The position numbers and the translations under genes were made by a program. DNA of 64,000 bases from Paenibacillus timonensis (GTDB lineage: Bacteria; Bacillota; Bacilli; Paenibacillales; Paenibacillaceae): assembly GCF_022427145.1 (NCBI RefSeq), contig NZ_JAKSXN010000016.1:23799-87798 (forward strand), given 5' to 3'. The notes under the pieces were generated by a model. That model saw only the letters and a list, made by a program, of their open reading frames with translations. It was not told the DNA's origin and made no database searches. Below, in pieces: positions 47,058 through 55,418 of this stretch. Every line of letters begins with the position of its first letter. The stretch's first letter is position 1.

Positions 47058-47808
47058 AAGTAGCCCCCTCCGCTTCAGGTTTGCTTCGTTTTTCTTGCCG
47101 TGAAATCAAGTCCTTTCTTGTAATCACAGGTACAGCGGCAAACGTAGGTACTCCAAGCAGCCCTGCAATATCGGCTTCGCTTCTCACGGTATCATCCAGA
47201 TATTCAAGGAGGAATGACATTCCGACGGAAATGATAAGCGCTGCAATAAGTCCAACTATAATAAACTTAAGCGGGTTTGGAGAAACGTCATACGCAATTT
47301 TCGCTTCACTCAGAATCTCTACATTGTCAACGCTCATAATCGTTGGTATCGTTTCTTTAAATACAGCTGCCACGGCGTTCACCGTATTGATGGCATTATC
47401 ATACGATTGATCTTGTATCGCTAAAGTCATCACTTGCGAATCATTGACCGTTCCGACTTGAATTCTTCCAATTAATTGTTCCGCCGTAAGTCCTAACTCA
47501 GGGTGCTGTTGTGCAACCCGGTCCATGACCGCGTAAGTCTTTATGATTTCCTTGTATGTATTTACCAGCTGTATATTTAAGTTGACCTCATTAATGCTAA
47601 GCTGACCTGCTAAATCCTTACTTTCTTTCGATTGATTCACGATGATCTTGGAGCTTGCTATAAAATTGGGATTCGTAAAAAAGTAATTATATAAACCTGC
47701 AGCCAAACATCCGACAATTACGCAAACTGCGATAAGCCACTTTCTTTTCCATACAATTGCGGCATAATCCTTAAGGTCCAACTCCAATGATGAATCCCTC
47801 ATGAGCAT
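47038..47808 (-). CDS. Chain-length regulator / kinase activator (Wzz, YveK-like)
   Basis: A 256-residue membrane protein with two transmembrane segments (about 25-46 and 178-202) bracketing an extracellular coiled region, the Wzz layout. The C-terminal cytoplasmic tail (GLLGVPTFAAVPV) is the segment that activates BY-kinases in Gram-positive bacteria. ATG has GAGAGG upstream. It overlaps the kinase gene. Confidence 0.93.
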   Translation of the reverse strand: MLMRDSSLELDLKDYAAIVWKRKWLIAVCVIVGCLAAGLYNYFFTNPNFIASSKIIVNQSKESKDLAGQLSINEVNLNIQLVNTYKEIIKTYAVMDRVAQQHPELGLTAEQLIGRIQVGTVNDSQVMTLAIQDQSYDNAINTVNAVAAVFKETIPTIMSVDNVEILSEAKIAYDVSPNPLKFIIVGLIAALIISVGMSFLLEYLDDTVRSEADIAGLLGVPTFAAVPVITRKDLISRQEKRSKPEAEGATYATVNS

Positions 47809-47847
47809 AATCTTCCTCTCGCATAGTTATTAATTGCTAAACATTCA

Positions 47848-48609
47848 TTAATGAAAGAAAAAGAATTTCTTTTTTGGTTTTTCAAGCATTAACTTTTCGA
47901 TGGGAAGGTCTTCCACCAGCTTTTCCGAATTCTCCATATAATAATTTCGATATTCCTTTCCCAGTGTTCGATCCACCGCCTCGTATGCTTCACTGAGTGT
48001 GAATCCACGGTTAGATACGTTATGCGCATCGGAAGCAATGAAATGAATCAAATGCTGCCTGCACAGATCCAAACAAAATTCTTGAAGCTTCTTCCCCCTT
48101 TTGCCCGCGATCGAGTGTGCCGTTAATTGGCTTAATGCCCCCCGCTCGACTAGTTCGGATAACCGCTTCGGATTTTGAAAAATGGCGAAGTTTCGTTCTG
48201 GATGAGCGATAATCGGAACTAACCCCAGCTTTCGTAGTTGATCAATTAAGTTCAAGACTTGAACCGGAGTTTGCATCGTAGGCAACTCAAGCAGCAAATA
48301 TCTACTGCCCGCTAAAGTAAGCAATCTCCCTTCCCGGTAATCATTGAGAATTTCACCATAGACACGAATTTCTTGACCAGGAAGGATGTGCAAAGAGATA
48401 TTCCGCTGAAACAGAGTCTCATTTAAGCGCTTAATAGCACGAAGAACTTGATCCGACTCATTCCGATAAAACTCATTCGCATGATGGGGAGTGGCTATGA
48501 TACTCCGTACTCTTTGTGCTTCTGCTTGCATGGCCATCTCGATCGATTGGTCTATATCCTTAGATCCATCATCCAAGCCAGGTAGAATATGACAGTGAAT
48601 ATCGATCAT
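47848..48609 (-). CDS. PHP-type tyrosine-protein phosphatase (CpsB/YwqE-like)
   Basis: A 253-residue manganese-dependent phosphatase of the PHP family. Metal ligands appear in IDIHCHILPGLDDGS (start), IATPHH, LPGQEIRV, IIAHPERN and ASDAHNVSNRG. It removes phosphate from the BY-kinase and so controls EPS output. It is the first gene of the EPS operon; a promoter with an overlapping operator lies just upstream. Confidence 0.95.
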   Translation of the reverse strand: MIDIHCHILPGLDDGSKDIDQSIEMAMQAEAQRVRSIIATPHHANEFYRNESDQVLRAIKRLNETLFQRNISLHILPGQEIRVYGEILNDYREGRLLTLAGSRYLLLELPTMQTPVQVLNLIDQLRKLGLVPIIAHPERNFAIFQNPKRLSELVERGALSQLTAHSIAGKRGKKLQEFCLDLCRQHLIHFIASDAHNVSNRGFTLSEAYEAVDRTLGKEYRNYYMENSEKLVEDLPIEKLMLEKPKKKFFFFH

Positions 48610-48656
48610 TTCACGCTTTCCTTCCAGTTAAGCTGCTCTTGACCATTTCAGCCTTG

Positions 48657-48719
48657 TGATACTAATAGTATCATTTAGATTTATAATTTGACTTTACGAT
48701 ACAGTTTGTATCGTGTCAA
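48657..48719 (-). promoter_or_regulatory. EPS operon promoter with spacer operator (site A)
   Basis: On the minus strand TTGACA (48719-48714), a perfect palindrome CGATACAAACTGTATCG of 17 bp (48713-48697) and TAAAGT (48696-48691) abut without gaps, so the operator fills the whole promoter spacer. A second palindrome, TGATACTATTAGTATCA (48673-48657), lies about 17 bases downstream. The same design occurs before lasso B1 and before the lasso cyclase. Binding by the XRE protein at 55046 would block RNA polymerase; inferred. Confidence 0.85.
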
Positions 48720-48772
48720 GTAAATTTTTTTAAATTTTGTCACATTTCATCGAAAGCGCATTCATTTAGATT

Positions 48773-50584
48773 CTATGATTGCACATTCAGCTCTGTTTGA
48801 TATTTCAATAACCTGCCAAATACGCCACTCGCTTCTTGAGAAAGCTGCTGGTAACCTCCCTCCTGTATGACCTTTCCATTTTCCAACACAACCACTTGAT
48901 CCGCGTTTCGAATCGTCGATAACCGATGTGCAATGACAATGATGGTCATCTCCCCTTTAAGACGGTTAAGGACGTCCTGGATTCTCTTTTCGTTTTCGAC
49001 GTCTAAAGAGCTTGTCGGTTCATCAAGTATTAGAATTGAAGGCTTTCGTAGGATGGTTCTTGCTAATACCAAACGTTGCCTTTCGCCTCCGGATAATCTG
49101 ACACCACGATCACCGACTTCGGTATCCAAACCTTGCGGAAGCCGTTTAATAAATTCATCCGCCGCGGATAGCTTCAATGCATCCCATATATCGTCTTCGC
49201 TTGCATCCGGATTCATGATCAAGAGGTTATCCCTAATAGTTGTATGGAATAGGAAGGGGTCCTGCGAAACATAACCAATTGATTGTCTCAGAGACAGCAC
49301 CATTTCATCCGTAAGCGGGGTTCCGTCAACGAGTACTTGCCCGCTCTCAGGCCATATCAGGCCCATCAACGTATCGATTAAGGTGCTTTTGCCAGCTCCG
49401 GATTTTCCGACAATCGCCGTCATCTCGTTGGCAGGAACAAACAGGCTCACATTATTCAGAGCATACATTTGACCGTTCTGATCATATCGGAAAAATAAGT
49501 TGCGACACTCGATGCCTTCCGTAATCCGCAACGGACTCTGATTATTGTGGTGATGTTCCAAAGCTATCGTTTCAATGGCACTTTCACATTCTTGCTGCAA
49601 TTCGACCAAGTTTTTAAAAGAAGGTATCACCGATGCCATTTGTTCCATGTTGGACTGAATGCTTGTAAATTTGGGCCATAACCGTGAAAAAAGAATGATA
49701 ATAATCATTAGCTGGCCGGTCTGCGCTTGGAATACATTTAAGGATATATAAATGAATACCCCGATTAGAATGGCCGAAGAAACTTTATATAATAACTGGG
49801 AATTCGATTGCATTCTCATTTGCTTAATGACATTGGTTTCGATGTCACGATTCAATTTACGGAACCAGGATATTTGCGACCGTTCAAGCATGTTGCTCTT
49901 GATATCTTTAATTCCGTTAAACTGATCATTGATCCCGGCGTAATAACGTTTTGCCAGCTCGGTGGTTTGGTTTCCGTATTCACGAGAATATTGAATAAAC
50001 GTTCGCGATATCAACGCCAGCAAGATCCCGCACAAGAGGACCAACAGGGTAATCTTATAAGATAACCAGAGCGCGATGCCGATCTGAATCGCCATAAAAG
50101 TCATGGATGTGAGCAGCCGTAAAAAAAGAGTCGTCCCCTGATTCACTCTACCTAGTTCAGAGGTCAGGATATGCTGAAAATCAGACTTCCTTCGTTTTAG
50201 GTGGAAAACCCAGTTTGCCTTTAGCAGAGCCTGATAAATATCTAATCTGATGTTTCGCATAAAACCCTGTTGAATCTTGGCATCCAATACAGACTGATAC
50301 TTCTGAAACAAGGCCTGCGCCGCAATGATAACACTAAAGCTCCCTAAAATAACGATAAGTTGATACGTCTCTGGGATCCCCTTCAACACGGTATCGAAAA
50401 TGGCGAAAAACGAATATTCTTCCGTAGACAGTTGAAAGATTCCGATTAAACCAAGCATGGGTACAAGCAGAAAGATACCGATCCCGTCAAGCAGGCTAAT
50501 CATGATCATGCTGAGTAAATTGATGACCAATTTGATGCCTGCAAAATCATACATTTTTCTTATGAATAGTAAAATATTTTTCAT
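48773..50584 (-). CDS. padeD: Lasso peptide ABC exporter
   Basis: A 603-residue half-type exporter with an N-terminal membrane domain (about six spans) and a C-terminal ATPase: Walker A GKSGAGKST (about 390), signature LSGGERQRLVLA (about 492), Walker B SILILDEPTSSLD. It likely pumps the mature lasso peptide out, giving export and self-protection. The ATG at 50584 with GAGGAG upstream is chosen; the frame extends 52 codons further but overlaps the B2 gene. It is the last gene of the B1-B2-D unit; I see no terminator between it and the EPS promoter. Confidence 0.9.
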   Translation of the reverse strand: MKNILLFIRKMYDFAGIKLVINLLSMIMISLLDGIGIFLLVPMLGLIGIFQLSTEEYSFFAIFDTVLKGIPETYQLIVILGSFSVIIAAQALFQKYQSVLDAKIQQGFMRNIRLDIYQALLKANWVFHLKRRKSDFQHILTSELGRVNQGTTLFLRLLTSMTFMAIQIGIALWLSYKITLLVLLCGILLALISRTFIQYSREYGNQTTELAKRYYAGINDQFNGIKDIKSNMLERSQISWFRKLNRDIETNVIKQMRMQSNSQLLYKVSSAILIGVFIYISLNVFQAQTGQLMIIIILFSRLWPKFTSIQSNMEQMASVIPSFKNLVELQQECESAIETIALEHHHNNQSPLRITEGIECRNLFFRYDQNGQMYALNNVSLFVPANEMTAIVGKSGAGKSTLIDTLMGLIWPESGQVLVDGTPLTDEMVLSLRQSIGYVSQDPFLFHTTIRDNLLIMNPDASEDDIWDALKLSAADEFIKRLPQGLDTEVGDRGVRLSGGERQRLVLARTILRKPSILILDEPTSSLDVENEKRIQDVLNRLKGEMTIIVIAHRLSTIRNADQVVVLENGKVIQEGGYQQLSQEASGVFGRLLKYQTELNVQS

Positions 50585-50604
50585 TGATTCTCCTCTTATA
50601 CGGA

Positions 50605-51120
50605 CTAACCCACAATTTCCTGGTTCTTTACGGTTTCTCGACTCTGATTGGATTTCAATTGTTTTCCGAATTTTGCAACAACCGTGAACTTCTTCATTTC
50701 CTCGAATCCTGTAAGATAAATTGGGCCACTTCGCAGCCATGCGTGGGCAATCATTTTGCCTGAATGGTCCTTAGAGGTTCCTAAGTATAACGTTGATTCT
50801 ATACCTCTCCGTTCCAGCATCTTCATGGCGGCTACCGCCCTGACCATACATGCGCTTTCCCAAATCGTATGACGGCTCATCTTGCAAACGGCAGAGGAGA
50901 TTTCTCTTAAGATCGGCGCATTCCTTGGATCATTAGCTAGAGGCGTTTCCACCATTGGGGTGCCTAAGGTCGGAGCTACTCTGGAGAAGGGTAAACTCTT
51001 CAAGATACGCGCCCATGCTAAGAAAAAGAAGGCCTCTAAAAAGAGCTTCCGCTTAACTTGGGGGGAACGAATCCACTTCCATACCTGCTTCCACATCGAT
51101 TTATACGCTTGCTTCTTCAA
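50605..51120 (-). CDS. padeB2: Lasso peptide B2 protease (transglutaminase-like)
   Basis: A 171-residue cysteine protease that cuts the leader from the lasso precursor. The catalytic Cys is in WESACMVRAVAAMKMLERRGI (about residue 91) and the His in IAHAWLRSG (about 124), as in B2/transglutaminase-fold proteins. The first codon of the frame is TTG at 51120, overlapping the B1 gene by 20 bp; ATG at 51096 is an alternative start. It needs the B1 protein to present the leader. Confidence 0.92.
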   Translation of the reverse strand: MKKQAYKSMWKQVWKWIRSPQVKRKLFLEAFFFLAWARILKSLPFSRVAPTLGTPMVETPLANDPRNAPILREISSAVCKMSRHTIWESACMVRAVAAMKMLERRGIESTLYLGTSKDHSGKMIAHAWLRSGPIYLTGFEEMKKFTVVAKFGKQLKSNQSRETVKNQEIVG

Positions 51121-51400
51121 TGTGAATTAGATTTTCTTGAGATAACCGCGTCAGAAACGAGATAACCTGCTCTTCGCAAAGCTCCCGATCAATGTCATAC
51201 TCGGAGGCAAGGGCGTCCACAAGCTGAGTTACCGTCACCGGCGTAGACACCAGTTCCCAGATTCTCCCGCCCACTTTACCTAGGTTATAATACTTCCCTG
51301 TATCGATGCCCATCATGACTTTGTCCCCATCCATGTCGCTGACCAGGTAACCGCTTCGTTGAAAAATCGTGTTGCCTTTTGCCATCAGATCATTCCCCAT
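51101..51400 (-). CDS. padeB1: Lasso peptide B1, PqqD-like leader-binding protein
   Basis: A 99-residue RiPP recognition element of the PqqD family. It has three strands and three helices: GYLVSDMDGDKVMMGIDTGKYYNLGKVGGRIWELVSTPVTVTQLVDALASEYDID is the typical layout. It binds the precursor leader and delivers it to the B2 protease and the cyclase. Start ATG at 51400 with GGAG upstream; an ATG five codons later is possible. First gene of the B1-B2-D transcription unit with its own operator-promoter. Confidence 0.92.
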   Translation of the reverse strand: MGNDLMAKGNTIFQRSGYLVSDMDGDKVMMGIDTGKYYNLGKVGGRIWELVSTPVTVTQLVDALASEYDIDRELCEEQVISFLTRLSQENLIHIEEASV

Positions 51401-51422
51401 TTATGGATTCACTCCTTCTCTT

Positions 51423-51483
51423 AGATACATTTTGTATCATAACAGTTGATATTAATTTATGATACTATTTGTATCAATGTCAA
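51423..51483 (-). promoter_or_regulatory. Lasso B1-B2-D promoter with spacer operator (site B)
   Basis: On the minus strand TTGACA (51483-51478) and TAAATT (51459-51454) are 18 bases apart, and the spacer is filled by TGATACAAATAGTATCA (51476-51460) plus one base. A second operator, TGATACAAAATGTATCT, lies at 51439-51423, between promoter and start codon. Same plan as sites A and C. Confidence 0.85.
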
Positions 51484-51529
51484 GATTAACTTTTTAATTT
51501 TGTCGTATAATCGGTGATTTGTTGTAGGA

Positions 51530-51571
51530 ACAAAAAAAATAGACCCTAATCGGATGTACCGTACAAGGGCC
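51530..51571 (-). terminator. Terminator after the lasso kinase gene
   Basis: On the minus strand GGCCCT and AGGGTC pair (one G-T) around an inner TGTA/TACA stem, followed by TATTTTTTTT. It ends the cyclase-precursor-kinase unit before the B1 promoter. Confidence 0.75.
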
Positions 51572-51575
51572 GAAT

Positions 51576-52526
51576 TCACTTTAAAGGCATCGCATCCCGA
51601 TGGATTTCGGAAAGGATGGAATCCGCCAACTCATGTGCCGTAAAGCTGGTAATCGGTCTGATCAGCCGGAAAAGATTAATCCGATTAATTAGATGGACGG
51701 ATGTCTTAAAATGCCACTCCTTTAACCCTAAAGGAGCGATAACCGACTTTCGGTAGGTATGGCGAGACAAGACCGATATTCGTTCAATGCCTTGGATCCG
51801 CTCAAAACCAAGCTGATCCCCCTGGTTCTTGACAAGTTCAAAAATACCAGCAATCGGTAACGGATCGGGATAGAACTGCGAAGCAACGGGTATGGAAAAC
51901 TTCGTTTCTCTCTCGAACAAAGGCTGATAATCTTCGCTCTTCATCCCTAGCTGACTCATGCTCTCCTGCCACAGCTTTTGCCGCGGGTAGGACGGCATCA
52001 CCAGAGGCATATCATCCTCCGTAAACATCACCGGAATAACGTCATCACTCAAAAGCTGATAACCGCGATTTAACAGAACGGTAGCCAGCGTAGATTTGCC
52101 GGCTCCAGATTCTCCGACTACAGCATACGCCTTCCCGTTGATAGCAATTGCGCTCCCGTGAAGCGGGAGGATTCTTCGCTGCAGCAAGATTACGCCGATA
52201 CAGGTACCAAGCAGATACAAGCGCACTTGATTCGGATCCGATCCGTGAGCAGGGGTAAACTGGATCATGTCACCCTCTTGAATACAAAAGATACCTATAT
52301 CGGGCAGTTTAAACATCACGATATCTTCCCTTACGACAAGTGTCTTCTCCTCTCCCTCGATCTTGTCCCATAACCCAGACAAATCAGCAATTCGGATCGA
52401 AATATCGGCTTGATCGACATCTTGACATTGCTGCCCTTGCAATTCAGGAAACAAAATATCGCTAGATATGGTTAATCCGAAAGCTTTATAAGCGGCCATT
52501 TGTTTCGTCAGGATCATTTGCTTCAC
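51576..52526 (-). CDS. padeK: HPr-kinase-like lasso peptide kinase
   Basis: A 316-residue kinase of the HPr kinase/phosphorylase fold. The P-loop is VVGESGAGKSTLATVLLNRG (about residues 138-157) and SDDVIPVM supplies the Mg-binding Asp pair. In the paeninodin system the homologous kinase phosphorylates the side chain of the C-terminal serine of the precursor. The precursor here also ends in Ser. GGAGTG lies before the ATG. It is separated from the precursor gene by a hairpin terminator, so is expected at lower level. Confidence 0.9.
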   Translation of the reverse strand: MKQMILTKQMAAYKAFGLTISSDILFPELQGQQCQDVDQADISIRIADLSGLWDKIEGEEKTLVVREDIVMFKLPDIGIFCIQEGDMIQFTPAHGSDPNQVRLYLLGTCIGVILLQRRILPLHGSAIAINGKAYAVVGESGAGKSTLATVLLNRGYQLLSDDVIPVMFTEDDMPLVMPSYPRQKLWQESMSQLGMKSEDYQPLFERETKFSIPVASQFYPDPLPIAGIFELVKNQGDQLGFERIQGIERISVLSRHTYRKSVIAPLGLKEWHFKTSVHLINRINLFRLIRPITSFTAHELADSILSEIHRDAMPLK

Positions 52527-52536
52527 TCCAACTCAA

Positions 52537-52576
52537 CAATAAAATGCCCTTATACACCATCAAAATGTATAAGGGC
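52537..52576 (-). terminator. Attenuating terminator after the lasso precursor gene
   Basis: On the minus strand GCCCTTATACA and TGTATAAGGGC form an 11-bp perfect stem followed by ATTTTATTG. It lies between the precursor and kinase genes of one unit, probably to give more precursor mRNA than enzyme mRNA. Confidence 0.85.
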
Positions 52577-52603
52577 TTTTGATGATAATAAAAATTGCAG
52601 AAA

Positions 52604-52729
52604 TTAGCTGTAATTGACCACATCATCTTCATCTGGCTGCACCGCGTCAGGGATCGATCTACCTGGACCAGCCAAGGTCATTTTCACGTCGAGCACTTCC
52701 AATTCTGGCGTTTCCCATACTTGCTTCAT
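52604..52729 (-). CDS. padeA: Lasso peptide precursor (paeninodin-like)
   Basis: A 41-residue precursor. The leader is MKQVWETPELEVLDVKMTL (19 residues), with the YxxP-like/PELEVLDV recognition region and the conserved Thr at position -2. The core has 22 residues: ring part AGPGRSIPD and tail AVQPDEDDVVNYS. By analogy with paeninodin (core starting AGPGTSTPDAFQPD) the N-terminal amine of Ala1 should bond to the side chain of Asp9, giving a nine-residue ring. The last residue is Ser, the expected phosphorylation site. GGGGGTGAGAAG precedes the ATG. It lies 32 bp after the cyclase gene. Confidence 0.95.
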   Translation of the reverse strand: MKQVWETPELEVLDVKMTLAGPGRSIPDAVQPDEDDVVNYS

Positions 52730-52761
52730 CTTCTCACCCCCTCTCCAGAGTTATAAGTAAG

Positions 52762-54696
52762 TTACGTATACTTCTTGATAAATCTGTAAAAAATCAAACT
52801 TCGCATGGCGATTTTAAAATCGTCGCCGAAGATATGACTGGATTCGGGGCCTGACTGAAACTTAGCTACCACTTCCTTAACCAAGCTGGTGTTAATGAAA
52901 GGGGCTATTTCCTCATCCGTGCTAACCCGCTGAAGTTCCTCCATGAATAGATCCCAGCTAGGTTTCATCCGGTGGATTCCGTCAGCTCCCTGGACACCGC
53001 GGGTCTTCACGTTCATCCTAACCTCGTCAGGTAAATGATTCTTCATGGATCTCCTTATCAGTGATCTGCCTACGCCGTTCTTAACGAATTGATCTTCCGG
53101 GACGGATAAACAAAACTTGATGACCCGTAAATCATTAGTGGGATCTCGTTCCCACAAGGAGTAACGCAGTGACATCTTCGTTCCGAATGTTCCGTTAATG
53201 TTCCAGAAATATAACTTCTCAAATTGTCTCTTTCGGATCTCATAGGCATTAGAGCGATAAGTCCCCGAGACATCGATGTTGTGCTGCTGCAATTTTTCGA
53301 ACACATTCATTTTTCTAGCAAACTCCGGATTGATCAACTGTGGGAATGGATCTTCATGATTTACGGATAGATGTTGAACAAAGGGAAAGGCTTTTCTTGC
53401 GATAACCGGGAGAAGCTTCGATCGTCTTACGCCTACGACATTGCTATGAAGCTTCAGCTCGTTATAAAACCGGTGCCAATTCATTTTTTTCAGCAAAACA
53501 GCCATATAATCCAGACAAGGCCCCCACGATATCGTCCAGTTGCCTCTCTGTCCATTTAACAGCATGCCTACTCCGTGCTGCCGGGCGGACTCATAAATCC
53601 CCTTGATCCAATAGGCGTTTTCAAAAAATTTAAAAGGCATCTCGTATGTATCAAGCCAATCATCCACCTCAGATAGTGGGCTTTTCCCCTGAAGATCCAA
53701 ATAATGATCGGCAATGTTTCCAACGTATTGCACGGTGGAACGGATAAAAGGTCTTTCATTGGCAACTCGGCTTTTCGGTGTCCAATCATCGAAGTCTTCG
53801 ACGGGCACATAACTGAAGGTATGAAGCTGTTTATTCTGGGCCTGCAGCGCCTTGGCGGCAAAACTGACGACCGAGCCGGAATCCAATCCTCCGCTTAATT
53901 GGGCGCCAACCGTACGATGAGTCCGGATTCGAGAGTGTATGGCCTCTTGAAAGACTTCGCGAAATGCCTCTTCATACTCCCCGTCCGATGATAACCGTAA
54001 CTTCTCCCCCGTCTCAATGGTGCAGTACCTTCTGAATGCAACCTTCCCATTCATTACCGTGATGGTATGGGAAGGAGGAACCTGTTCAATCCGCTTATAG
54101 ACCGTAGATGTTATATCTACCGCATCGGTGGTAATCGGAATAGCCAGAAATTCGGCGATCCACTGCTCGTTCAGCCCCTTGTCTATGTAGGGAAGTGTAA
54201 GTAGAGGCTTGATCACAGTACAGAAGGCGAATCGATAGGGGTCCCTGTAAAAATAAAGCGTTCGGGTTCCGGAAAAATCCCTCGCACCAAAAAGCTTTTC
54301 ATGCCTTTGGTCCCATATCATAAAGGCAAAATCTCCGACCAGATACTTTGGCGTATCCTCTCCCCACTTATGGTAAGCGAGTAAAATCAGTTCGCTGTCA
54401 GTCATGCTTTTTCGCCGCTTATGCTCTAATTGCAGCAGGTTAAATAACTCGGTACGGTTGTCAATGATGGCATCTGCCGTGATCGAAAGTCTTCGTTCGG
54501 AGTCGTAATAAGGCAATATTTCAAGCGTGGATTCAGGAGTAACCCATTGGGCGAGACAACCGAAAAAGGTATTCTCATCAAACCAAGTTTGTACCTGATC
54601 GGCAGGGTATTTCTGCAAAGCCTGCATCAGTGCTTCAGCATCACTTCGATGAGTATCGGATGTATCATAATTAAGAATTCCGGTAATAGCGCTCAC
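52762..54696 (-). CDS. padeC: Lasso peptide cyclase (asparagine synthetase-like)
   Basis: A 644-residue ATP-dependent macrolactam synthetase. The N-terminal glutamine-amidotransferase-like domain starts MSAITGIL, so the catalytic Cys2 of true asparagine synthetases is absent, as in lasso cyclases. The synthetase domain has the PP-loop QLSGGLDSGSVVS (about residue 268). It activates Asp9 of the core and closes the ring. Start is GTG at 54696 with GAGG upstream. First gene of the cyclase-precursor-kinase unit, read from operator-promoter C about 230 bases upstream; a second, unregulated-looking promoter (TTGCAC, 18 bases, TATATT) lies nearer at 54809-54780. Confidence 0.95.
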   Translation of the reverse strand: MSAITGILNYDTSDTHRSDAEALMQALQKYPADQVQTWFDENTFFGCLAQWVTPESTLEILPYYDSERRLSITADAIIDNRTELFNLLQLEHKRRKSMTDSELILLAYHKWGEDTPKYLVGDFAFMIWDQRHEKLFGARDFSGTRTLYFYRDPYRFAFCTVIKPLLTLPYIDKGLNEQWIAEFLAIPITTDAVDITSTVYKRIEQVPPSHTITVMNGKVAFRRYCTIETGEKLRLSSDGEYEEAFREVFQEAIHSRIRTHRTVGAQLSGGLDSGSVVSFAAKALQAQNKQLHTFSYVPVEDFDDWTPKSRVANERPFIRSTVQYVGNIADHYLDLQGKSPLSEVDDWLDTYEMPFKFFENAYWIKGIYESARQHGVGMLLNGQRGNWTISWGPCLDYMAVLLKKMNWHRFYNELKLHSNVVGVRRSKLLPVIARKAFPFVQHLSVNHEDPFPQLINPEFARKMNVFEKLQQHNIDVSGTYRSNAYEIRKRQFEKLYFWNINGTFGTKMSLRYSLWERDPTNDLRVIKFCLSVPEDQFVKNGVGRSLIRRSMKNHLPDEVRMNVKTRGVQGADGIHRMKPSWDLFMEELQRVSTDEEIAPFINTSLVKEVVAKFQSGPESSHIFGDDFKIAMRSLIFYRFIKKYT

Positions 54697-54899
54697 TTTT
54701 TCACAGCCTCGCTTAGATCATTTTCGAAATATTTTTTTAGAAATTATTGGATAAATTCATTGGCTTTCCAGTGAAATTTAATATAGAATAGATTATTATA
54801 AAAGTGCAATTACGTTAAGCTAATATTGCCCAACAAGCTCACGATGATAGTTGTTCTATTAGCTTCATCAAACCTCATCTCAAAGTCCCAAAAAGCGCA

Positions 54900-54962
54900 T
54901 GATACGATTAGCAGCATTCTGCTATATAACTTAAATTTATGCTACAAACTGTATCATGTCAA
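54900..54962 (-). promoter_or_regulatory. Lasso cyclase promoter with spacer operator (site C)
   Basis: On the minus strand TTGACA (54962-54957), TGATACAGTTTGTAGCA (54956-54940, palindrome with one mismatch) and TAAATT (54939-54934) abut exactly as at site A. A degenerate second site containing the half-site CGTATCA lies at 54916-54900. This is within the 349-bp space between the cyclase and the divergent XRE regulator gene; the rest of that space is A+T-rich leader. Confidence 0.82.
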
Positions 54963-55045
54963 GCGTGTTTTTTGGATTTGTCTGGTTTCAAGAAAATTCG
55001 TATCGGGTAAGAATATTTTAACAACAAAGATTTGAGGGAATATTT

Positions 55046-55417
55046 ATGAACAATTGTGGTGAACGAATTTCGGCTTTGAGAGAGCAGAGAAAGCTAACGC
55101 AAGAAGAATTGGCCCTTCAACTGCAGATTTCCCGTGCTGTCTTGTCGCATTACGAGAAGAACAGAAGAAAACCTAATTACACTACGCTTCGTAAAATCGC
55201 CGATTTCTTTCAGGTATCGGTCGATTATTTGCTTGGACGTGACGAGGATATCCCACATGAATCCCAGGGTAAACTCCAGGAATTCGCGGATAGTCTGGAG
55301 CTTTCGGACGGCCATATTTTGGAGAAGTTTACGCTTACTATTGATGGCAAGGAATTAACGCCAGAAGAAGCAAAGCGATTTATCGCCTTCATCCGGGCTG
55401 AAAGATCCATGAATTGA
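55046..55417 (+). CDS. XRE-family transcriptional regulator
   Basis: A 123-residue repressor. The first 65 residues form a lambda-repressor-like helix-turn-helix (GERISALREQRKLTQEELALQLQISRAVLSHYEKNRRKPNYTTLRKIADFFQVSVDYLLGRDED), and the C-terminal half is a short helical tail ending with EEAKRFIAFIRAERS, as in small SinR/ImmR-like regulators. It is divergent from the lasso cyclase gene and is the only regulator in the lasso/EPS block. It is the best candidate to bind the GATAC-type palindromes at sites A, B and C; this is inference. Confidence 0.9.
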   Translation: MNNCGERISALREQRKLTQEELALQLQISRAVLSHYEKNRRKPNYTTLRKIADFFQVSVDYLLGRDEDIPHESQGKLQEFADSLELSDGHILEKFTLTIDGKELTPEEAKRFIAFIRAERSMN

Positions 55418-55418
55418 A

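Noticed and set aside
54650..54670. Two further GATAC half-sites at the start of the cyclase gene
   Set aside because: They lie in coding sequence (TGATACATCCGATAC), are direct rather than inverted and lack promoter boxes, so I do not count them as an operator.
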